The translations under genes were made by a program, and so were the position numbers. DNA of 64,000 nt, from contig NZ_FOAM01000002.1 in NCBI RefSeq assembly GCF_900109605.1, positions 186,001 through 250,000 on the forward strand, in the 5' to 3' direction. The DNA comes from Xaviernesmea oryzae (GTDB lineage: Bacteria; Pseudomonadota; Alphaproteobacteria; Rhizobiales; Rhizobiaceae). Below the pieces are notes generated by a model that worked only from the letters and a program-made list of their open reading frames with translations, made no database searches and was not told the origin of the DNA. The first letter of the stretch is position 1, and the number at the start of each line of letters is the position of its first letter. Shown here one piece after another: positions 1 through 9,466 of the stretch.

Positions 1-307
1 GCAGGCTGCCGGTGCCGTGAGATAGAATTGTGGGGACGATGTGGTTTGGGTGTTCATATCGGAGCGGTCAGCCGGATCAAAATCCCGGATTAAAAATCCA
101 AGTGCGAAAACTGGAATGCGGGACGTTCAAATGACGGAGGCGGATCATCTGGCGACAAGCGCATCTGATGATGATGGCAAAGCTTGCGATCCGGCGCAAG
201 CGGCCCGTCGCGCAGCCTCAGGTCCTTTTCGGGGCAAGATCTGGCTGCACGCAGACTTTTGCAAAATCTTCTGCCGCCGAGCGATCCATGAGGCCTGTCG
301 CCATGGC
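1..307. other. no recognisable gene at left edge
   Basis: Short frames are open on both strands here, but none has a recognisable domain, a clear ribosome-binding site or the alphaproteobacterial codon pattern of the neighbours. I see nothing I can name. Confidence 0.5.
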
Positions 308-333
308 AAAAGGCCCGCGCTTTCGTGCGGGCC
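308..333 (-). terminator. intrinsic terminator after the RDD gene
   Basis: Arms GGCCCGC (312-318) and GCGGGCC (327-333) pair perfectly. On the minus strand the hairpin is followed by TTTT. It lies about 30 bases beyond the leftward RDD stop codon, so it should end the hemB-RDD transcript. Confidence 0.65.
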
Positions 334-363
334 AACCTGTCGCGCCTGGGTCTTGCAGACGCC

Positions 364-828
364 TCAATAGCTGTCTCGCCTGACCGTCACCGTGCCGATG
401 AGGAAGTCATGCAGCAGGCGACCCCGATCCGTGAAGAGGCCGATGAGCACGATGAACGGCGTCAGCAGGGCATTCGCCAGCCAGAAGATCACCAGATGGA
501 CGATCGCAGTCAGAAAATCCATCGGCCGCCCATCGGTGCGCGCCACCATCAGCCCCATCATCCGCATGCCAGGCGATGCCTGTGCAGGCCCGCCGACGGT
601 AAAGCCGAAATAGAGCATGGCGACGATGGCGAAGAGCGCCGGATAGAGCACGAAGGCGAGGCCAAGCGTCAGAATGCCGATAAAGGCCAGGGCGAAGCTC
701 GCGGGGATCCAGAGAACCGCCACGAACAGATAATCCACGAGAAACGCCATGACGCGCCGGCTGAGCACGCCGCGATAGGCGCGCCAGTCATTGCTCGGCA
801 GGCGGATGTCGTCAGTGCGCATGCTCAT
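364..828 (-). CDS. RDD family membrane protein
   Basis: A 154-residue integral membrane protein of the RDD family (named for conserved Arg-Asp-Asp), with no settled function. Visible features are a VLSRRVMAFLVDYLF segment with the family Arg and Asp near residues 20-30, several hydrophobic helices, and a cytoplasmic C-terminus rich in Arg and Asp. The start MSMRTDD is chosen because family members begin shortly before the ND-WRAYRG-LSRR segment; an upstream in-frame ATG at 861 adds 11 residues and neither start has a good Shine-Dalgarno. It follows hemB on the same strand by about 100 bases and is probably co-transcribed with it. Confidence 0.8.
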   Translation of the reverse strand: MSMRTDDIRLPSNDWRAYRGVLSRRVMAFLVDYLFVAVLWIPASFALAFIGILTLGLAFVLYPALFAIVAMLYFGFTVGGPAQASPGMRMMGLMVARTDGRPMDFLTAIVHLVIFWLANALLTPFIVLIGLFTDRGRLLHDFLIGTVTVRRDSY

Positions 829-930
829 GAGGGTCAAGCTCCTTGGTTCGATACCGCTCATATGGAGGCGTTAGGCTTCGGCTTCAATGGGAACACATCT
901 GCGTCCGATAGCACGGCGCGGGATGCCGGC

Positions 931-1941
931 TCAGGCTTTTGCCAGCTTGCGGGCGGCTTCCACCGCGAAATAGGTCAGAATGCCGTCGCAGCCGGCGCGC
1001 TTGAAGCAGAGCAGCGTCTCCATCATCACCCGCTCGCCATCGATCCAGCCGTTCATGGCCGCCGCCTTGATCTGCGTGTATTCGCCGGAGACCTGATAGG
1101 CAAAGGTGGGCAGGGAGAAGCTCTCCTTCAGCCGCCAGCAGATATCGAGATAGGGCAGACCGGGCTTGACCATCAGCATGTCAGCGCCTTCCTCGACATC
1201 GAGGGCCGCGTCGCGCACCGCCTCCATGCCATTGGCCGGGCTGATATAATAGCTGTTCTTGTCGCCCTTCAGCAGGCCACCGGTGTTGATCGCCTCGCGA
1301 TAGGGGCCGTAAAATCCGGAGGAGAATTTGGTGGCATAGGACATGATGCCGACATCCTGGTGCCCGGCGGCGTCCAAGCCCCGGCGGATCGCGCCGATGC
1401 GGCCATCCATCATCTCCGAAGGCGCGATGATATCGGCGCCCGAATCGGCCTGCATGACGGCCGCCTTGACGACCTGTTCGACGGTCTCGTCATTGACGAT
1501 AATGCCCTCGCGCAGAATGCCGTCATGGCCGTGGCTGGTGAAGGGATCGAGGGCGACATCGGTGATGATGCCGATATTGGGCACTGCCGCCTTTACCGCA
1601 CGGGTGAACTGGTTGATCAGATTGTCGGCCAGAATATGTGAGCCCGTAGGATCGCGCAGGTCCATCTCGATATCGGGGAAGGGCGCAATCGCCGGAATGC
1701 CGAGATCGGCCGCTTCCTTCACAGCGTCCACGGCCCTGTCGATGCTCATCCGGCTGACGCCCGGCATGGCCGGGATCGGGTCCACCACGCCCTGGCCCGG
1801 CGACAGGAAGATCGGCCAGATGAAATCATCGACCGTCAACCGGCTTTCCTGCACCAGACGGCGGGTCCAATCGGCCTTGCGGTTGCGTCGCATGCGGCGA
1901 TGGCCGGTAATATGGTCCACGAGATGGGTCTTGTCGGTCAT
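931..1941 (-). CDS. hemB: delta-aminolevulinic acid dehydratase (porphobilinogen synthase)
   Basis: Condenses two 5-aminolevulinate molecules to porphobilinogen in heme and siroheme synthesis, in the cytoplasm. The 336-residue length fits the family. The active-site lysine segment MVKPGLPYLDI and the second lysine in YATKFSSGFYGPYREA are present. The metal site reads DVALDPFTSHGHDG, with Asp where zinc enzymes have Cys, so it should be the magnesium-type enzyme. The frame is open for 83 codons upstream, but the start MTDKTHLVDH fits family length and the upstream extension has no family resemblance. It leads a leftward pair with the RDD gene. Confidence 0.96.
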   Translation of the reverse strand: MTDKTHLVDHITGHRRMRRNRKADWTRRLVQESRLTVDDFIWPIFLSPGQGVVDPIPAMPGVSRMSIDRAVDAVKEAADLGIPAIAPFPDIEMDLRDPTGSHILADNLINQFTRAVKAAVPNIGIITDVALDPFTSHGHDGILREGIIVNDETVEQVVKAAVMQADSGADIIAPSEMMDGRIGAIRRGLDAAGHQDVGIMSYATKFSSGFYGPYREAINTGGLLKGDKNSYYISPANGMEAVRDAALDVEEGADMLMVKPGLPYLDICWRLKESFSLPTFAYQVSGEYTQIKAAAMNGWIDGERVMMETLLCFKRAGCDGILTYFAVEAARKLAKA

Positions 1942-2188
1942 GGCGTCCGTCCGGTCGGTGGAAGAAGGGGCATGGCTGCGTCTCGTATCACTTAAGACAT
2001 GCGACCGCAAAAACCGCATGAGAAACGCGGCGAGGGGTCGCAGGTCCGTCAGCCGGGCAGCCTGAAGCGCTGCACGCGATGCCGGCCATCGGCCCTTCGC
2101 GTTGCCGAGAACACGATTCGTGCGATGCCTCGTGCTCGGTGCGATTGACGCTGGCGTGTCGCGCGCTCGCCGCTTATGGTGCGCCGCC

Positions 2189-2626
2189 ATGTCCCTCGAC
2201 TCCGTTCAGCTTCCCAAGGTCTCGCTCGCCGAGACGCTTTTCACCATCTTCCTGCGCCTGGTCGCGCTCGGCTGCTTCTGGTTCGGGCTGAACTATTGGG
2301 CGCTGCTCACAGGCTATTCCTATGGGGGCATCGCCCGCTTCGATCTTCTGCCCGTGCCCTGGCGCGTGGTGGCCACGACTCTGGCTGTCGCCTATCCCGT
2401 CGCCGCACTCGGTCTCTGGCTGCTGGTATCCTGGGGGCCGGTGATCTGGGCGGTGGCGGCAACGACCGAAATCGTCATGTATGGCTTCTATACGCATATC
2501 TTCGGCGAGAAGCCGATTATCCTCCTGCTCCACGGCGTGGTGGCGCTCACCTTCGTCTTCTTTCGTGTCGTTATCGCACATCGGCGCTATCGTCAGGCGC
2601 ATGCTGCAAGAAACGATTTACCCTGA
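2189..2626 (+). CDS. small integral membrane protein, DUF6163-like
   Basis: A 145-residue protein with about four hydrophobic helices (around residues 14-32, 50-70, 75-95 and 105-125) and a basic C-terminus. I recognise it as the rhizobial gene usually placed between hemB and ldtR (DUF6163); no biochemical role is known to me. The start MSLDSVQLPK is preferred over an upstream in-frame start because the extra 29 residues are Arg-rich and unlike the family. It is divergent from hemB and lies 130 bases before ldtR. Confidence 0.7.
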   Translation: MSLDSVQLPKVSLAETLFTIFLRLVALGCFWFGLNYWALLTGYSYGGIARFDLLPVPWRVVATTLAVAYPVAALGLWLLVSWGPVIWAVAATTEIVMYGFYTHIFGEKPIILLLHGVVALTFVFFRVVIAHRRYRQAHAARNDLP

Positions 2627-2756
2627 GCCGCGCAAGCCAAACCATAAGGGCTTGTTAACGCTGCGTTTTAAGTAGAGTTTTATGGGCATTCGATAGGCTT
2701 TCCTCCAAGGCGGGAAAAAACAAACACCGCCAAGCGAAACAGGAAGAGGTCCCATC

Positions 2757-3272
2757 ATGCTCAACGCCAAGCTCAAGGCGCAGCCTGCGCCTGCCAAGGA
2801 TTCCCAGGAAGAAGCAATTCTGGCTCTCTACATGGAGTCACTCCACCTCGTGGAGCGCCTGCACCGCCGCCTGCTCGACGTCATCAAGGACGAGTTCGAC
2901 CGCCAGGGGCGCAGCGACGTCAACCCGATCCAGGCCCTGCTCCTGTTCAACATCGGAAATTCCGAACTCACCGCCGGCGAGCTTCGCTCCCGTGGTTATT
3001 ATCTCGGCTCCAACGTCTCCTATAACGTCAAGAAGCTGGTCGATCTCGGGCTGATCAACCACCAGCGCTCGCGCATCGACCGCCGCGCCGTGCGCATCAG
3101 CCTGACGGAAGCCGGCCAGGAGATCGCCGAAACCGTTGCCCGCCTTTACGAGCGCCATATCGGCTCGATCCAGAAGGTCGGCGGCATCGGCACCGACGAA
3201 TTCGGCCAGATGAACCGCCTGCTGCAGCGGCTGGACCGCTTCTGGAACGACACCATCGCCTATCGGATGTAA
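2757..3272 (+). CDS. ldtR: MarR family transcriptional regulator LdtR
   Basis: A 171-residue winged-helix regulator. After a helical N-terminus (residues 20-55) comes the MarR core: NPIQALLLFNIG, then the recognition region LRSRGYYLGSNVSYNVKKLV and the basic wing RSRIDRRAVRISLT. This is the LdtR type described in Candidatus Liberibacter asiaticus and Sinorhizobium, which binds small molecules and activates the adjacent L,D-transpeptidase gene in osmotic stress. The neighbouring transpeptidase supports the same pairing here. The start has an upstream AGGAAGAGG Shine-Dalgarno. It is followed by its own terminator. Confidence 0.88.
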   Translation: MLNAKLKAQPAPAKDSQEEAILALYMESLHLVERLHRRLLDVIKDEFDRQGRSDVNPIQALLLFNIGNSELTAGELRSRGYYLGSNVSYNVKKLVDLGLINHQRSRIDRRAVRISLTEAGQEIAETVARLYERHIGSIQKVGGIGTDEFGQMNRLLQRLDRFWNDTIAYRM

Positions 3273-3295
3273 CGCCGAGGTCTCAAGATTTCGCC

Positions 3296-3339
3296 AAGGC
3301 CGGACGCTCTCGCCCAGGGAACGGCCGGCCTTTGTTTTT
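3296..3339 (+). terminator. intrinsic terminator after ldtR
   Basis: Arms AAGGCCGG (3296-3303) and CCGGCCTT (3325-3332) are followed by TTGTTTTT. It lies 24 bases after the ldtR stop codon, so ldtP must have its own promoter. Confidence 0.8.
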
Positions 3340-3755
3340 GTCGGGCTTGATCTCCAATCTTTCAGATCATCGTGCCCTTCGGTTCGGCTTGGCTGTTCCA
3401 GGCCATCCGGCCTCTCGATGGGCCACCGCAAAACCTGTTGCGCGAAAGACACCATTGCAGCGCAACGCATCTCGCGCCTGCGTCGCGCCCTCGCGCGAAA
3501 CACGCTTTGGCCATATTGGTGTGGCACCGGAAATCACGGAAAACCCCGTCATTTGACGCGGTCGCTTCGGTCCGATCGTGGCGTCTGCTCTTGGTCGATG
3601 CAGGCGGCTTTGACCGCTCGCCGATGGTACCTCTCACGAAGCGTTGAGAACGTTTGAAGTCGATCACCCCAACAGGGGCTTAAGATATGAACGTTTCTTA
3701 ACCATGACGATGATATCGCTGCGCCCGGGTGATGAATTGCAGCATGGATGGTAGG
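3340..3755. promoter_or_regulatory. ldtP upstream region
   Basis: No gene is recognised in these 416 bases. By analogy with Liberibacter the ldtP promoter and LdtR-binding site should lie here, but I cannot point to a certain operator. Just upstream of the gene, 3680-3700 is AT-richer and holds CTTAAG and CTTAACC, and a small CCCC-AACA-GGGG hairpin lies near 3668-3679. Confidence 0.35.
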
Positions 3756-5078
3756 ATGATGTCGAAGAAAACCGAACGCAAGCCCTTTTCCCGTCGCACT
3801 TTCCTTCGCTCGGCCGCGGGCTTTGGCGCCGCTGCGGTGGCAGGCAATGCGTTTGCGCAGGATTCGCTGCAGGATGTGATCGACGCGCCGCGCCGGGGCA
3901 TGTGGGACGACCAGTTCGACGCCAAGGCGTCGCGCACCGCCGTTTCGGTGACCTCGAACAATCCGATCTTCGGCCTCGACACGCTTTACAACACCCAGGC
4001 TGCCATCGGCCAGTATCAGCAGATCGTTTCCAATGGCGGCTGGCCGAAGGTCGATCCGCAGGTCAAGCTGCAGCTCGGCGTCAGCGACCCGTCCGTGCAG
4101 GCACTCCGCCAGTGGCTGATCATTGCCGGTGACCTGCCACGCGAAGCCGGCGTTTCCAATTCCTTCGACTCTTACGTCGACGGCGCGGTCAAGCGCTTCC
4201 AGGCGCGCCATGGTCTGCCGCCGGATGGTGTTATGGGCGATTATTCGGTTAAGGCGATGGATGTCTCGGCCAATGTCCGCCTGCAGCAGCTCAACACCAA
4301 TCTGGTGCGCCTGCAGTCGATGTCCGGCGATCTCGGTCGCCGCTTCGTCATGGTCAATATTCCCGCCGCCTATATCGAAGCGGTGGAGAATGGTCGCGTC
4401 GTGCAGCGCCACACCGCCGTCGTCGGTCGTCTGTCGCGCCCGACCCATATCATCAATTCCAAGATCTACGAGGTCATCCTCAACCCCTACTGGACCGCGC
4501 CGCGTTCGATCGTCGAAAAGGACATCGTGCCGCTGATGCGCAAGGACCCGGAATATCTGAAGAGAAACGCTATCCGGCTGATCGACGGCAGCGGCAACGA
4601 GGTTTCGCCTGAGTCGATCGACTGGAACGCCGAGAAGGCACCGAACCTGACCTTCCGCCAGGACCCCGGCAAGATCAACGCCATGGCCTCGACCAAGATC
4701 AACTTCCACAATCCGAACAACGAATATATGCACGACACGCCGCAGCAGGGCCTGTTCAACAAGCTCGCCCGCTTCGAAAGCTCGGGCTGCGTGCGCGTGC
4801 AGAACGTCCGCGACCTTGCCACCTGGCTCCTGAAGGAGACGCCCGGCTGGTCGCGCCAGCAGATCGAGGCGACGATCCGGGGCGGGCAGAATTCGCCGAT
4901 CAAGCTGGCCGAGGAAGTGCCTGTTTATTTCAAATATATCACCGCCTGGGCCGCCAAGGATGGCGTCGTGCAGTTCCGCGACGACATCTACCAGCTTGAT
5001 GGTGCGCAGGAGCTGGCGCTGCAGACAACAACGGCGATCGAGCCTGTCACCGGTGGGGCCGACGGCCTGCCGCAATAA
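3756..5078 (+). CDS. ldtP: exported L,D-transpeptidase LdtP (YcbB-like)
   Basis: Makes 3-3 peptidoglycan cross-links or anchors proteins to the wall, in the periplasm. The N-terminus has a twin-arginine-like signal, SRRTFLRSAAGFGAAAVAG, with likely cleavage after NAFA near residue 35. A peptidoglycan-binding domain follows (about 110-190, with VKRFQARHGLPPDGVMGDYS), then the YkuD catalytic domain (about 205-370). The catalytic cysteine is Cys345 in SSGCVRVQN, with an upstream His in HDTPQQG. Length is about 440 residues. Several closely spaced starts exist; MSKKTERKPF at the end of that run best fits a signal peptide. The gene is the expected LdtR target. Confidence 0.9.
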   Translation: MMSKKTERKPFSRRTFLRSAAGFGAAAVAGNAFAQDSLQDVIDAPRRGMWDDQFDAKASRTAVSVTSNNPIFGLDTLYNTQAAIGQYQQIVSNGGWPKVDPQVKLQLGVSDPSVQALRQWLIIAGDLPREAGVSNSFDSYVDGAVKRFQARHGLPPDGVMGDYSVKAMDVSANVRLQQLNTNLVRLQSMSGDLGRRFVMVNIPAAYIEAVENGRVVQRHTAVVGRLSRPTHIINSKIYEVILNPYWTAPRSIVEKDIVPLMRKDPEYLKRNAIRLIDGSGNEVSPESIDWNAEKAPNLTFRQDPGKINAMASTKINFHNPNNEYMHDTPQQGLFNKLARFESSGCVRVQNVRDLATWLLKETPGWSRQQIEATIRGGQNSPIKLAEEVPVYFKYITAWAAKDGVVQFRDDIYQLDGAQELALQTTTAIEPVTGGADGLPQ

Positions 5079-5300
5079 GCCCGATTGCCTTCTGCCGGAA
5101 ACGGAATGGCGAAGCGCTGCACATGTCAGACCGCGTCCTGCCCGGGCGCGGTCTTCGTCGTTTCTGTCCTCTTGCTTTCATTGGTTCTTGCAGCTCAAGC
5201 CGCGCGCGGTGTGGCAAATGGCGCAAAACGTCCTGCGCGGCTTGCCCTTGCCATGCGAGGACGATAAACACCGTGCCACGTCCTGCAAGGAGTTCTTCAG

Positions 5301-6599
5301 ATGAGCCATACCGCTGTCCATGAAGCCTTTTTCACCCGCTCGCTCGCCGATGCCGACCCGGAAATCTTTGGCGCGATCGAAAAAGAACTCGGCCGCCAGC
5401 GGCATGAGATCGAGCTGATCGCCTCTGAAAACATCGTCTCGCGCGCCGTTCTCGAAGCGCAGGGCTCGATCATGACGAACAAATATGCCGAGGGCTATCC
5501 AGGCAAGCGCTATTATGGCGGCTGCCAGTTCGTCGATATCGCCGAGGATCTGGCGATCGAGCGCGCCAAGAAGCTGTTCGGCGTCAATTTCGCCAATGTG
5601 CAGCCGAATTCCGGCTCGCAGATGAACCAGGCCGTGTTCCTCGCGCTGCTGCAGCCGGGCGACACCTTCATGGGCCTCGACCTGAACTCCGGGGGGCATC
5701 TGACCCATGGCTCGCCCGTCAACATGTCCGGCAAGTGGTTCAACGTCGTCTCCTACGGCGTGCGCGAAGAGGATCATCTTCTCGACATGGACGACGTGGC
5801 CGAGAAGGCGCGCAAGCACAAGCCGAAGCTGATTCTGGCCGGCGGCACCGCTTATTCCCGCATCTGGGACTGGAAACGCTTCCGCGAGATTGCCGATGAG
5901 GTCGGCGCCTATCTGATGGTCGACATGGCCCATATTGCCGGCCTCGTCGCTGGCGGCCAGCACCCGTCGCCGTTCCCGCATTGCCATGTGGCCACCACCA
6001 CCACGCACAAGTCGCTGCGCGGGCCCCGTGGCGGCATGATCCTGACCAATGATGAGGATCTGGCCAAGAAGTTCAATTCGGCGGTCTTCCCGGGCCTGCA
6101 GGGCGGCCCGCTGATGCATGTCATCGCCGCCAAGGCGGTTGCCTTCGGCGAGGCGCTGCAGCCCGATTTCCAGGATTACGCCGCACAGATCGTCAAGAAC
6201 GCCAAGGCGCTCTCGGAAACGCTGGTGGCCGGCGGCCTTGATATCGTTTCCGGCGGCACGGACAACCATCTGATGCTGGTCGACCTGCGCAAGAAGAACG
6301 CCACCGGCAAGCGTGCGGAAGCCGCGCTCGGCCGCGGCTATATCACCTGCAACAAGAACGGCATTCCCTTCGATCCGGAAAAGCCCTTCGTCACCTCCGG
6401 CATCCGTCTGGGCACGCCGGCCGGCACGACGCGCGGCTTCAAGGAGACGGAATTCCGCGAGATCGGCAATCTGATCGTCGAGGTTCTCGACGGGCTGAAG
6501 GTCGCCAATTCCGACGAGGGCAATGCCGCCGTCGAGGCTGCCGTGCGCGACAAGGTCGTCGCTCTGACGGACCGCTTCCCCATGTATCCCTACCTGTAA
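5301..6599 (+). CDS. glyA: serine hydroxymethyltransferase
   Basis: Converts serine and tetrahydrofolate to glycine and 5,10-methylene-tetrahydrofolate, using pyridoxal phosphate. The 432-residue length is standard. The PLP lysine is in [16 protein letters not shown], and the N-terminal [10 protein letters not shown] and [11 protein letters not shown] motifs are intact. A good Shine-Dalgarno (AAGGAG) lies 10 bases before the ATG. It heads a rightward run glyA-nrdR-ribD-ribE with gaps of 9, 6 and -1 bases, so the four are probably one operon that joins one-carbon and flavin supply to control of deoxynucleotide synthesis. Confidence 0.97.
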   Translation: MSHTAVHEAFFTRSLADADPEIFGAIEKELGRQRHEIELIASENIVSRAVLEAQGSIMTNKYAEGYPGKRYYGGCQFVDIAEDLAIERAKKLFGVNFANVQPNSGSQMNQAVFLALLQPGDTFMGLDLNSGGHLTHGSPVNMSGKWFNVVSYGVREEDHLLDMDDVAEKARKHKPKLILAGGTAYSRIWDWKRFREIADEVGAYLMVDMAHIAGLVAGGQHPSPFPHCHVATTTTHKSLRGPRGGMILTNDEDLAKKFNSAVFPGLQGGPLMHVIAAKAVAFGEALQPDFQDYAAQIVKNAKALSETLVAGGLDIVSGGTDNHLMLVDLRKKNATGKRAEAALGRGYITCNKNGIPFDPEKPFVTSGIRLGTPAGTTRGFKETEFREIGNLIVEVLDGLKVANSDEGNAAVEAAVRDKVVALTDRFPMYPYL

Positions 6600-6608
6600 C
6601 CGGCCCGC

Positions 6609-7082
6609 ATGCGCTGCCCCTATTGCGGATCGGAAGACAGCCAGGTGAAGGACTCGCGTCCGGCGGAGGATGGCACGGCCATTCGCCGCCGGCGGATCTG
6701 TCCTGATTGCGGCGGTCGATTTACGACCTTCGAACGGGTGCAGCTGCGCGAGTTGATGGTGATCAAAAAGACCGGCCGGAAGGTGCCTTTCGACCGGGAC
6801 AAGCTCATGCGTTCCTTTGAGATTGCGCTGCGCAAGCGCCCGGTCGATCGCGAGCGTATCGAGCGCGCGGTTTCCGGCATCGTCCGCCGGCTGGAAAGCT
6901 CGGGCGAAAACGAGATCGCTTCCGAGCAGATCGGCCTGCAGGTGCTCGAAGCGCTGAAAGGTCTCGATGATGTCGGCTTCGTGCGCTACGCCTCAGTCTA
7001 TCGCGACTTCTCCCATGCCGACGATTTCGAGAAGGTGATCTCCGAGATTTCGGCCAAGATCAGCCGCGATCCCGGACATTGA
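6609..7082 (+). CDS. nrdR: transcriptional repressor NrdR
   Basis: A nucleotide-sensing repressor of ribonucleotide reductase genes. The 157 residues contain an N-terminal zinc ribbon ([18 protein letters not shown], then [12 protein letters not shown]) followed by an ATP-cone domain (about 49-139) with [16 protein letters not shown]. It starts 9 bases after glyA. The glyA-nrdR-rib order is typical of Rhizobiales. Confidence 0.96.
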   Translation: MRCPYCGSEDSQVKDSRPAEDGTAIRRRRICPDCGGRFTTFERVQLRELMVIKKTGRKVPFDRDKLMRSFEIALRKRPVDRERIERAVSGIVRRLESSGENEIASEQIGLQVLEALKGLDDVGFVRYASVYRDFSHADDFEKVISEISAKISRDPGH

Positions 7083-7088
7083 TCGATC

Positions 7089-8177
7089 ATGGCGGCGCTC
7101 GACGATGCCCGCTTCATGATGCGCGCGCTGGCGCTAGCCCGCATCCATCTTGGCACCACCGGCTCTAATCCGTCGGTCGGTTGCGTTATCGTTGCGCCTG
7201 ATGGCGAAACCATTCTGGGCGAGGGCGTGACGGCGCGGGGCGGGCGGCCGCATGCCGAGCCGCAGGCGCTCGCGCAGGCAGGAGCTTTGGCACGCGGCGC
7301 CACCGCCTACGTCACGCTCGAACCCTGCTCGCATTTCGGCAAGACGCCGCCTTGCGCCGATGCGCTCGTGGCGGCCGGTGTGGCGCGCGTCGTCGTCTGC
7401 TTGCAGGATCCGGACATGAGGGTATCTGGCCGCGGTCTTGAGAGGTTGCGCGCGGCCGGCATCGCAGTGGAAACCGGCCTGATGGAGGCGGAGGGACGGC
7501 GGCTGCTCGCCGGCTATCTCACCCGCAAGCTGCTCGGCCGGCCACGCGTGATCCTGAAGCTTGCAGTCTCTGCCGATGGGTTGATCGGCCGCCGGGGCGA
7601 GGGGCAGGTGGCAATCACCGGTCCGCAATCGCGCGGGGCCGTCCACCGCCTCCGCGCGGAATGCGATGCCATCCTGATCGGCATCGGCACGGCTGCGGCC
7701 GACGATCCCCTGCTCAATGTGCGGCTGGACGGGCTGGAGGATCGCTCGCCGCTGCGTCTGGTGCTCGACCGCCATTTGACGCTCGCGCCGGAGAGCCAGC
7801 TCGCCCGAACGGCGACCGCGATACCAACCTGCGTGGTTGCCCTGCCACATGCGCGCGCCCGCAAGCCGGAGGCGGCCCGCGCGCTCGAAGCGCGAGGCGT
7901 GCGGATTATCGAAGCCGAAGACCTGCAGGCGCTGCTCACGCATTTGGCCGAGGAAGGGATCTCGACCGTGATGGTGGAAGGCGGCGCGGCGGTTGCCCGC
8001 GCCTTTCTCGATGCGGATCTTGTGGATCGCATCCTGCTTTTCGAGAGCGACAAACGCATTGGCCCTGTTGGCGTGGACACACCGTTGCGCACGCACGATC
8101 TTGCCGAGCGTTTCGCACTGGTGCAGGAAGAGCGCTTCGGCCTTGACCGCGCCCGTGATTTCGAAAGGATCCGCTGA
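7089..8177 (+). CDS. ribD: bifunctional riboflavin deaminase/reductase RibD
   Basis: Catalyses two steps of riboflavin synthesis: deamination of the pyrimidinone intermediate and NADPH reduction of its ribosyl side chain. The N-terminal deaminase zinc site is visible as PHAEPQAL and PCSHFGKTPPC (residues about 55-95). The C-terminal reductase domain (about 150-360) begins PRVILKLAVSADGLIG and includes GRRGEGQVAITGPQSR and VMVEGGAAVARAFL. Length, 362 residues, is normal. The stop overlaps the ribE ATG (TGATG), which suggests translational coupling. Confidence 0.95.
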   Translation: MAALDDARFMMRALALARIHLGTTGSNPSVGCVIVAPDGETILGEGVTARGGRPHAEPQALAQAGALARGATAYVTLEPCSHFGKTPPCADALVAAGVARVVVCLQDPDMRVSGRGLERLRAAGIAVETGLMEAEGRRLLAGYLTRKLLGRPRVILKLAVSADGLIGRRGEGQVAITGPQSRGAVHRLRAECDAILIGIGTAAADDPLLNVRLDGLEDRSPLRLVLDRHLTLAPESQLARTATAIPTCVVALPHARARKPEAARALEARGVRIIEAEDLQALLTHLAEEGISTVMVEGGAAVARAFLDADLVDRILLFESDKRIGPVGVDTPLRTHDLAERFALVQEERFGLDRARDFERIR

Positions 8178-8800
8178 TGTTTACCGGTATCGTCACCGAT
8201 GTCGGCACCGTTGCCGAAACGAGTCCGCTCGATGCGGGCGTGAAGCTCAAGATCGCCACGGCCTATGATCCGAAGACCATCGATATCGGCGCTTCTATCG
8301 CCCATTCCGGCGTCTGCCTGACCGTCGTCGCTTTGCCGGAAGGAGGGTCGAACGAGCGCTGGTTCGAGGTCGAAGCCTGGGAGGAGGCGCTGCGGCTGTC
8401 CACCATTGCCAGCTGGACGGTCGGCACGCGCATCAATCTCGAACGCTCGCTGAAGATCGGCGACGAGCTGGGCGGCCATCTGGTCGCCGGCCATGTCGAT
8501 GACACCGCGGAAATCCTGTCGGTCGAGGACGAGGGGGAGGCGACGCGGTTTCGCCTGCGCGCGCCCGAGCATCTTGCCCGGTTCGTCGCGCCCAAGGGCT
8601 CGGTAGCGCTCGATGGAACGTCGCTCACGGTCAATGCCGTTCATGGCACGGATTTTGACGTCCTGATCATTCGCCATACGCTGGAGGTCACCACCTGGGG
8701 TGAGCGCAAGGCCGGCGATCGCGTGAATTTCGAGATCGACACCATGGCACGCTACGCCGCCAGGCTCGCGGAATTTCCGGCGCCGCGCCCTGCGGCCTGA
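8177..8800 (+). CDS. ribE: riboflavin synthase, alpha type
   Basis: Dismutates two 6,7-dimethyl-8-ribityllumazine molecules into riboflavin and the pyrimidinedione. Two lumazine-binding repeats are seen: MFTGIVTDVG with SIAHSGVCLTV in the first, and GGHLVAGHVDDTAE with DGTSLTVN in the second. The 207-residue length is standard. It overlaps ribD by one base. Directly downstream is a convergent acetyltransferase gene, so the rib run ends here. The lumazine synthase gene ribH lies 1.4 kb further on. Confidence 0.95.
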   Translation: MFTGIVTDVGTVAETSPLDAGVKLKIATAYDPKTIDIGASIAHSGVCLTVVALPEGGSNERWFEVEAWEEALRLSTIASWTVGTRINLERSLKIGDELGGHLVAGHVDDTAEILSVEDEGEATRFRLRAPEHLARFVAPKGSVALDGTSLTVNAVHGTDFDVLIIRHTLEVTTWGERKAGDRVNFEIDTMARYAARLAEFPAPRPAA

Positions 8801-8807
8801 GAAAGCC

Positions 8808-9332
8808 TCAGCGCTCGGAGATTACCACCGTGGCGCCGTGATAGACCGTGCGCGCCACCTCGCGAAAGCCGAGCTTGGTGGCAACCCGCAGCGATGCGCG
8901 GTTGGCGATGTCGATCAGGCAGGTCTTGCGCGTGGTCGGAAAGCTCTTGCGCGCCCAGGTAAGGGCAGCGCCGACGGCTTCTGTCGCATAGCCCTGGCCG
9001 TGAACGGTGGTGGCGATCGCCCAGCCGGTCTCCATTGAACCCTCGATCGACGGGGTGATGACGCGGTGGAGGTCGTGGAAACCCGCCTCGCCGATGAAGG
9101 CGCCTGTTGCGCGTTCCTGGATGGCGAAGAAGCCGAAGCCGAAATAATGCCACATGCCGACCTGGCGCAGGAAGCGGGCCCAGGCCTGCTCGCGCGAGTA
9201 GGGTATGCCGCCGATGAAGCGCGTGACCTCAGGATCGGCGAAGAGATGCGCATAGGGCGCAAAGTCGTCGCGCCGATAGGGCCTGAGGACGAGGCGCTCG
9301 GTCTCGATGGTGGGAATGGACTGCATCGGCAT
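8808..9332 (-). CDS. GNAT family N-acetyltransferase (RimJ/RimL-like)
   Basis: A 174-residue acetyltransferase_3-type GNAT protein. It begins with the typical IETERLVLRPYRRDDF segment and contains the acetyl-CoA loop region GQGYATEAVGAALTWAR and the C-terminal ASLRVATKLGFREVART. The substrate is unknown; this group often acetylates N-terminal amines or small molecules. The start is set at MPMQSIPTIET; an in-frame extension upstream is Arg/Ala-rich. It is closely similar to the next gene on the same strand (RDD-F/Y, HIGG or FIGG, MWHxxGFGFxAIxERATG), so the two look like a tandem duplication. Confidence 0.85.
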   Translation of the reverse strand: MPMQSIPTIETERLVLRPYRRDDFAPYAHLFADPEVTRFIGGIPYSREQAWARFLRQVGMWHYFGFGFFAIQERATGAFIGEAGFHDLHRVITPSIEGSMETGWAIATTVHGQGYATEAVGAALTWARKSFPTTRKTCLIDIANRASLRVATKLGFREVARTVYHGATVVISER

Positions 9333-9466
9333 CGGTTCCAGGCAGGCGGACGGGCGGCTGGACGCGCGATCGCGCGCGGCGTCCAAGCCCATTGAAAGCC
9401 AGCAGAGGTTAAGGAGACCTCACGTGTCGATGCGTTTGCGCGCGAAAAGGCGTGTCGGCGAGCGCG

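Noticed and set aside
325-1641. 438-codon open frame on the plus strand opposite the RDD gene and hemB
   Set aside because: It is antisense to two recognised genes; the protein is His/Asp/Gly-rich, as is usual for shadow frames of GC-rich genes.
3549-5075. 508-codon open frame on the minus strand opposite ldtP
   Set aside because: The sense strand encodes a complete L,D-transpeptidase with its catalytic Cys; the antisense product has no domain.
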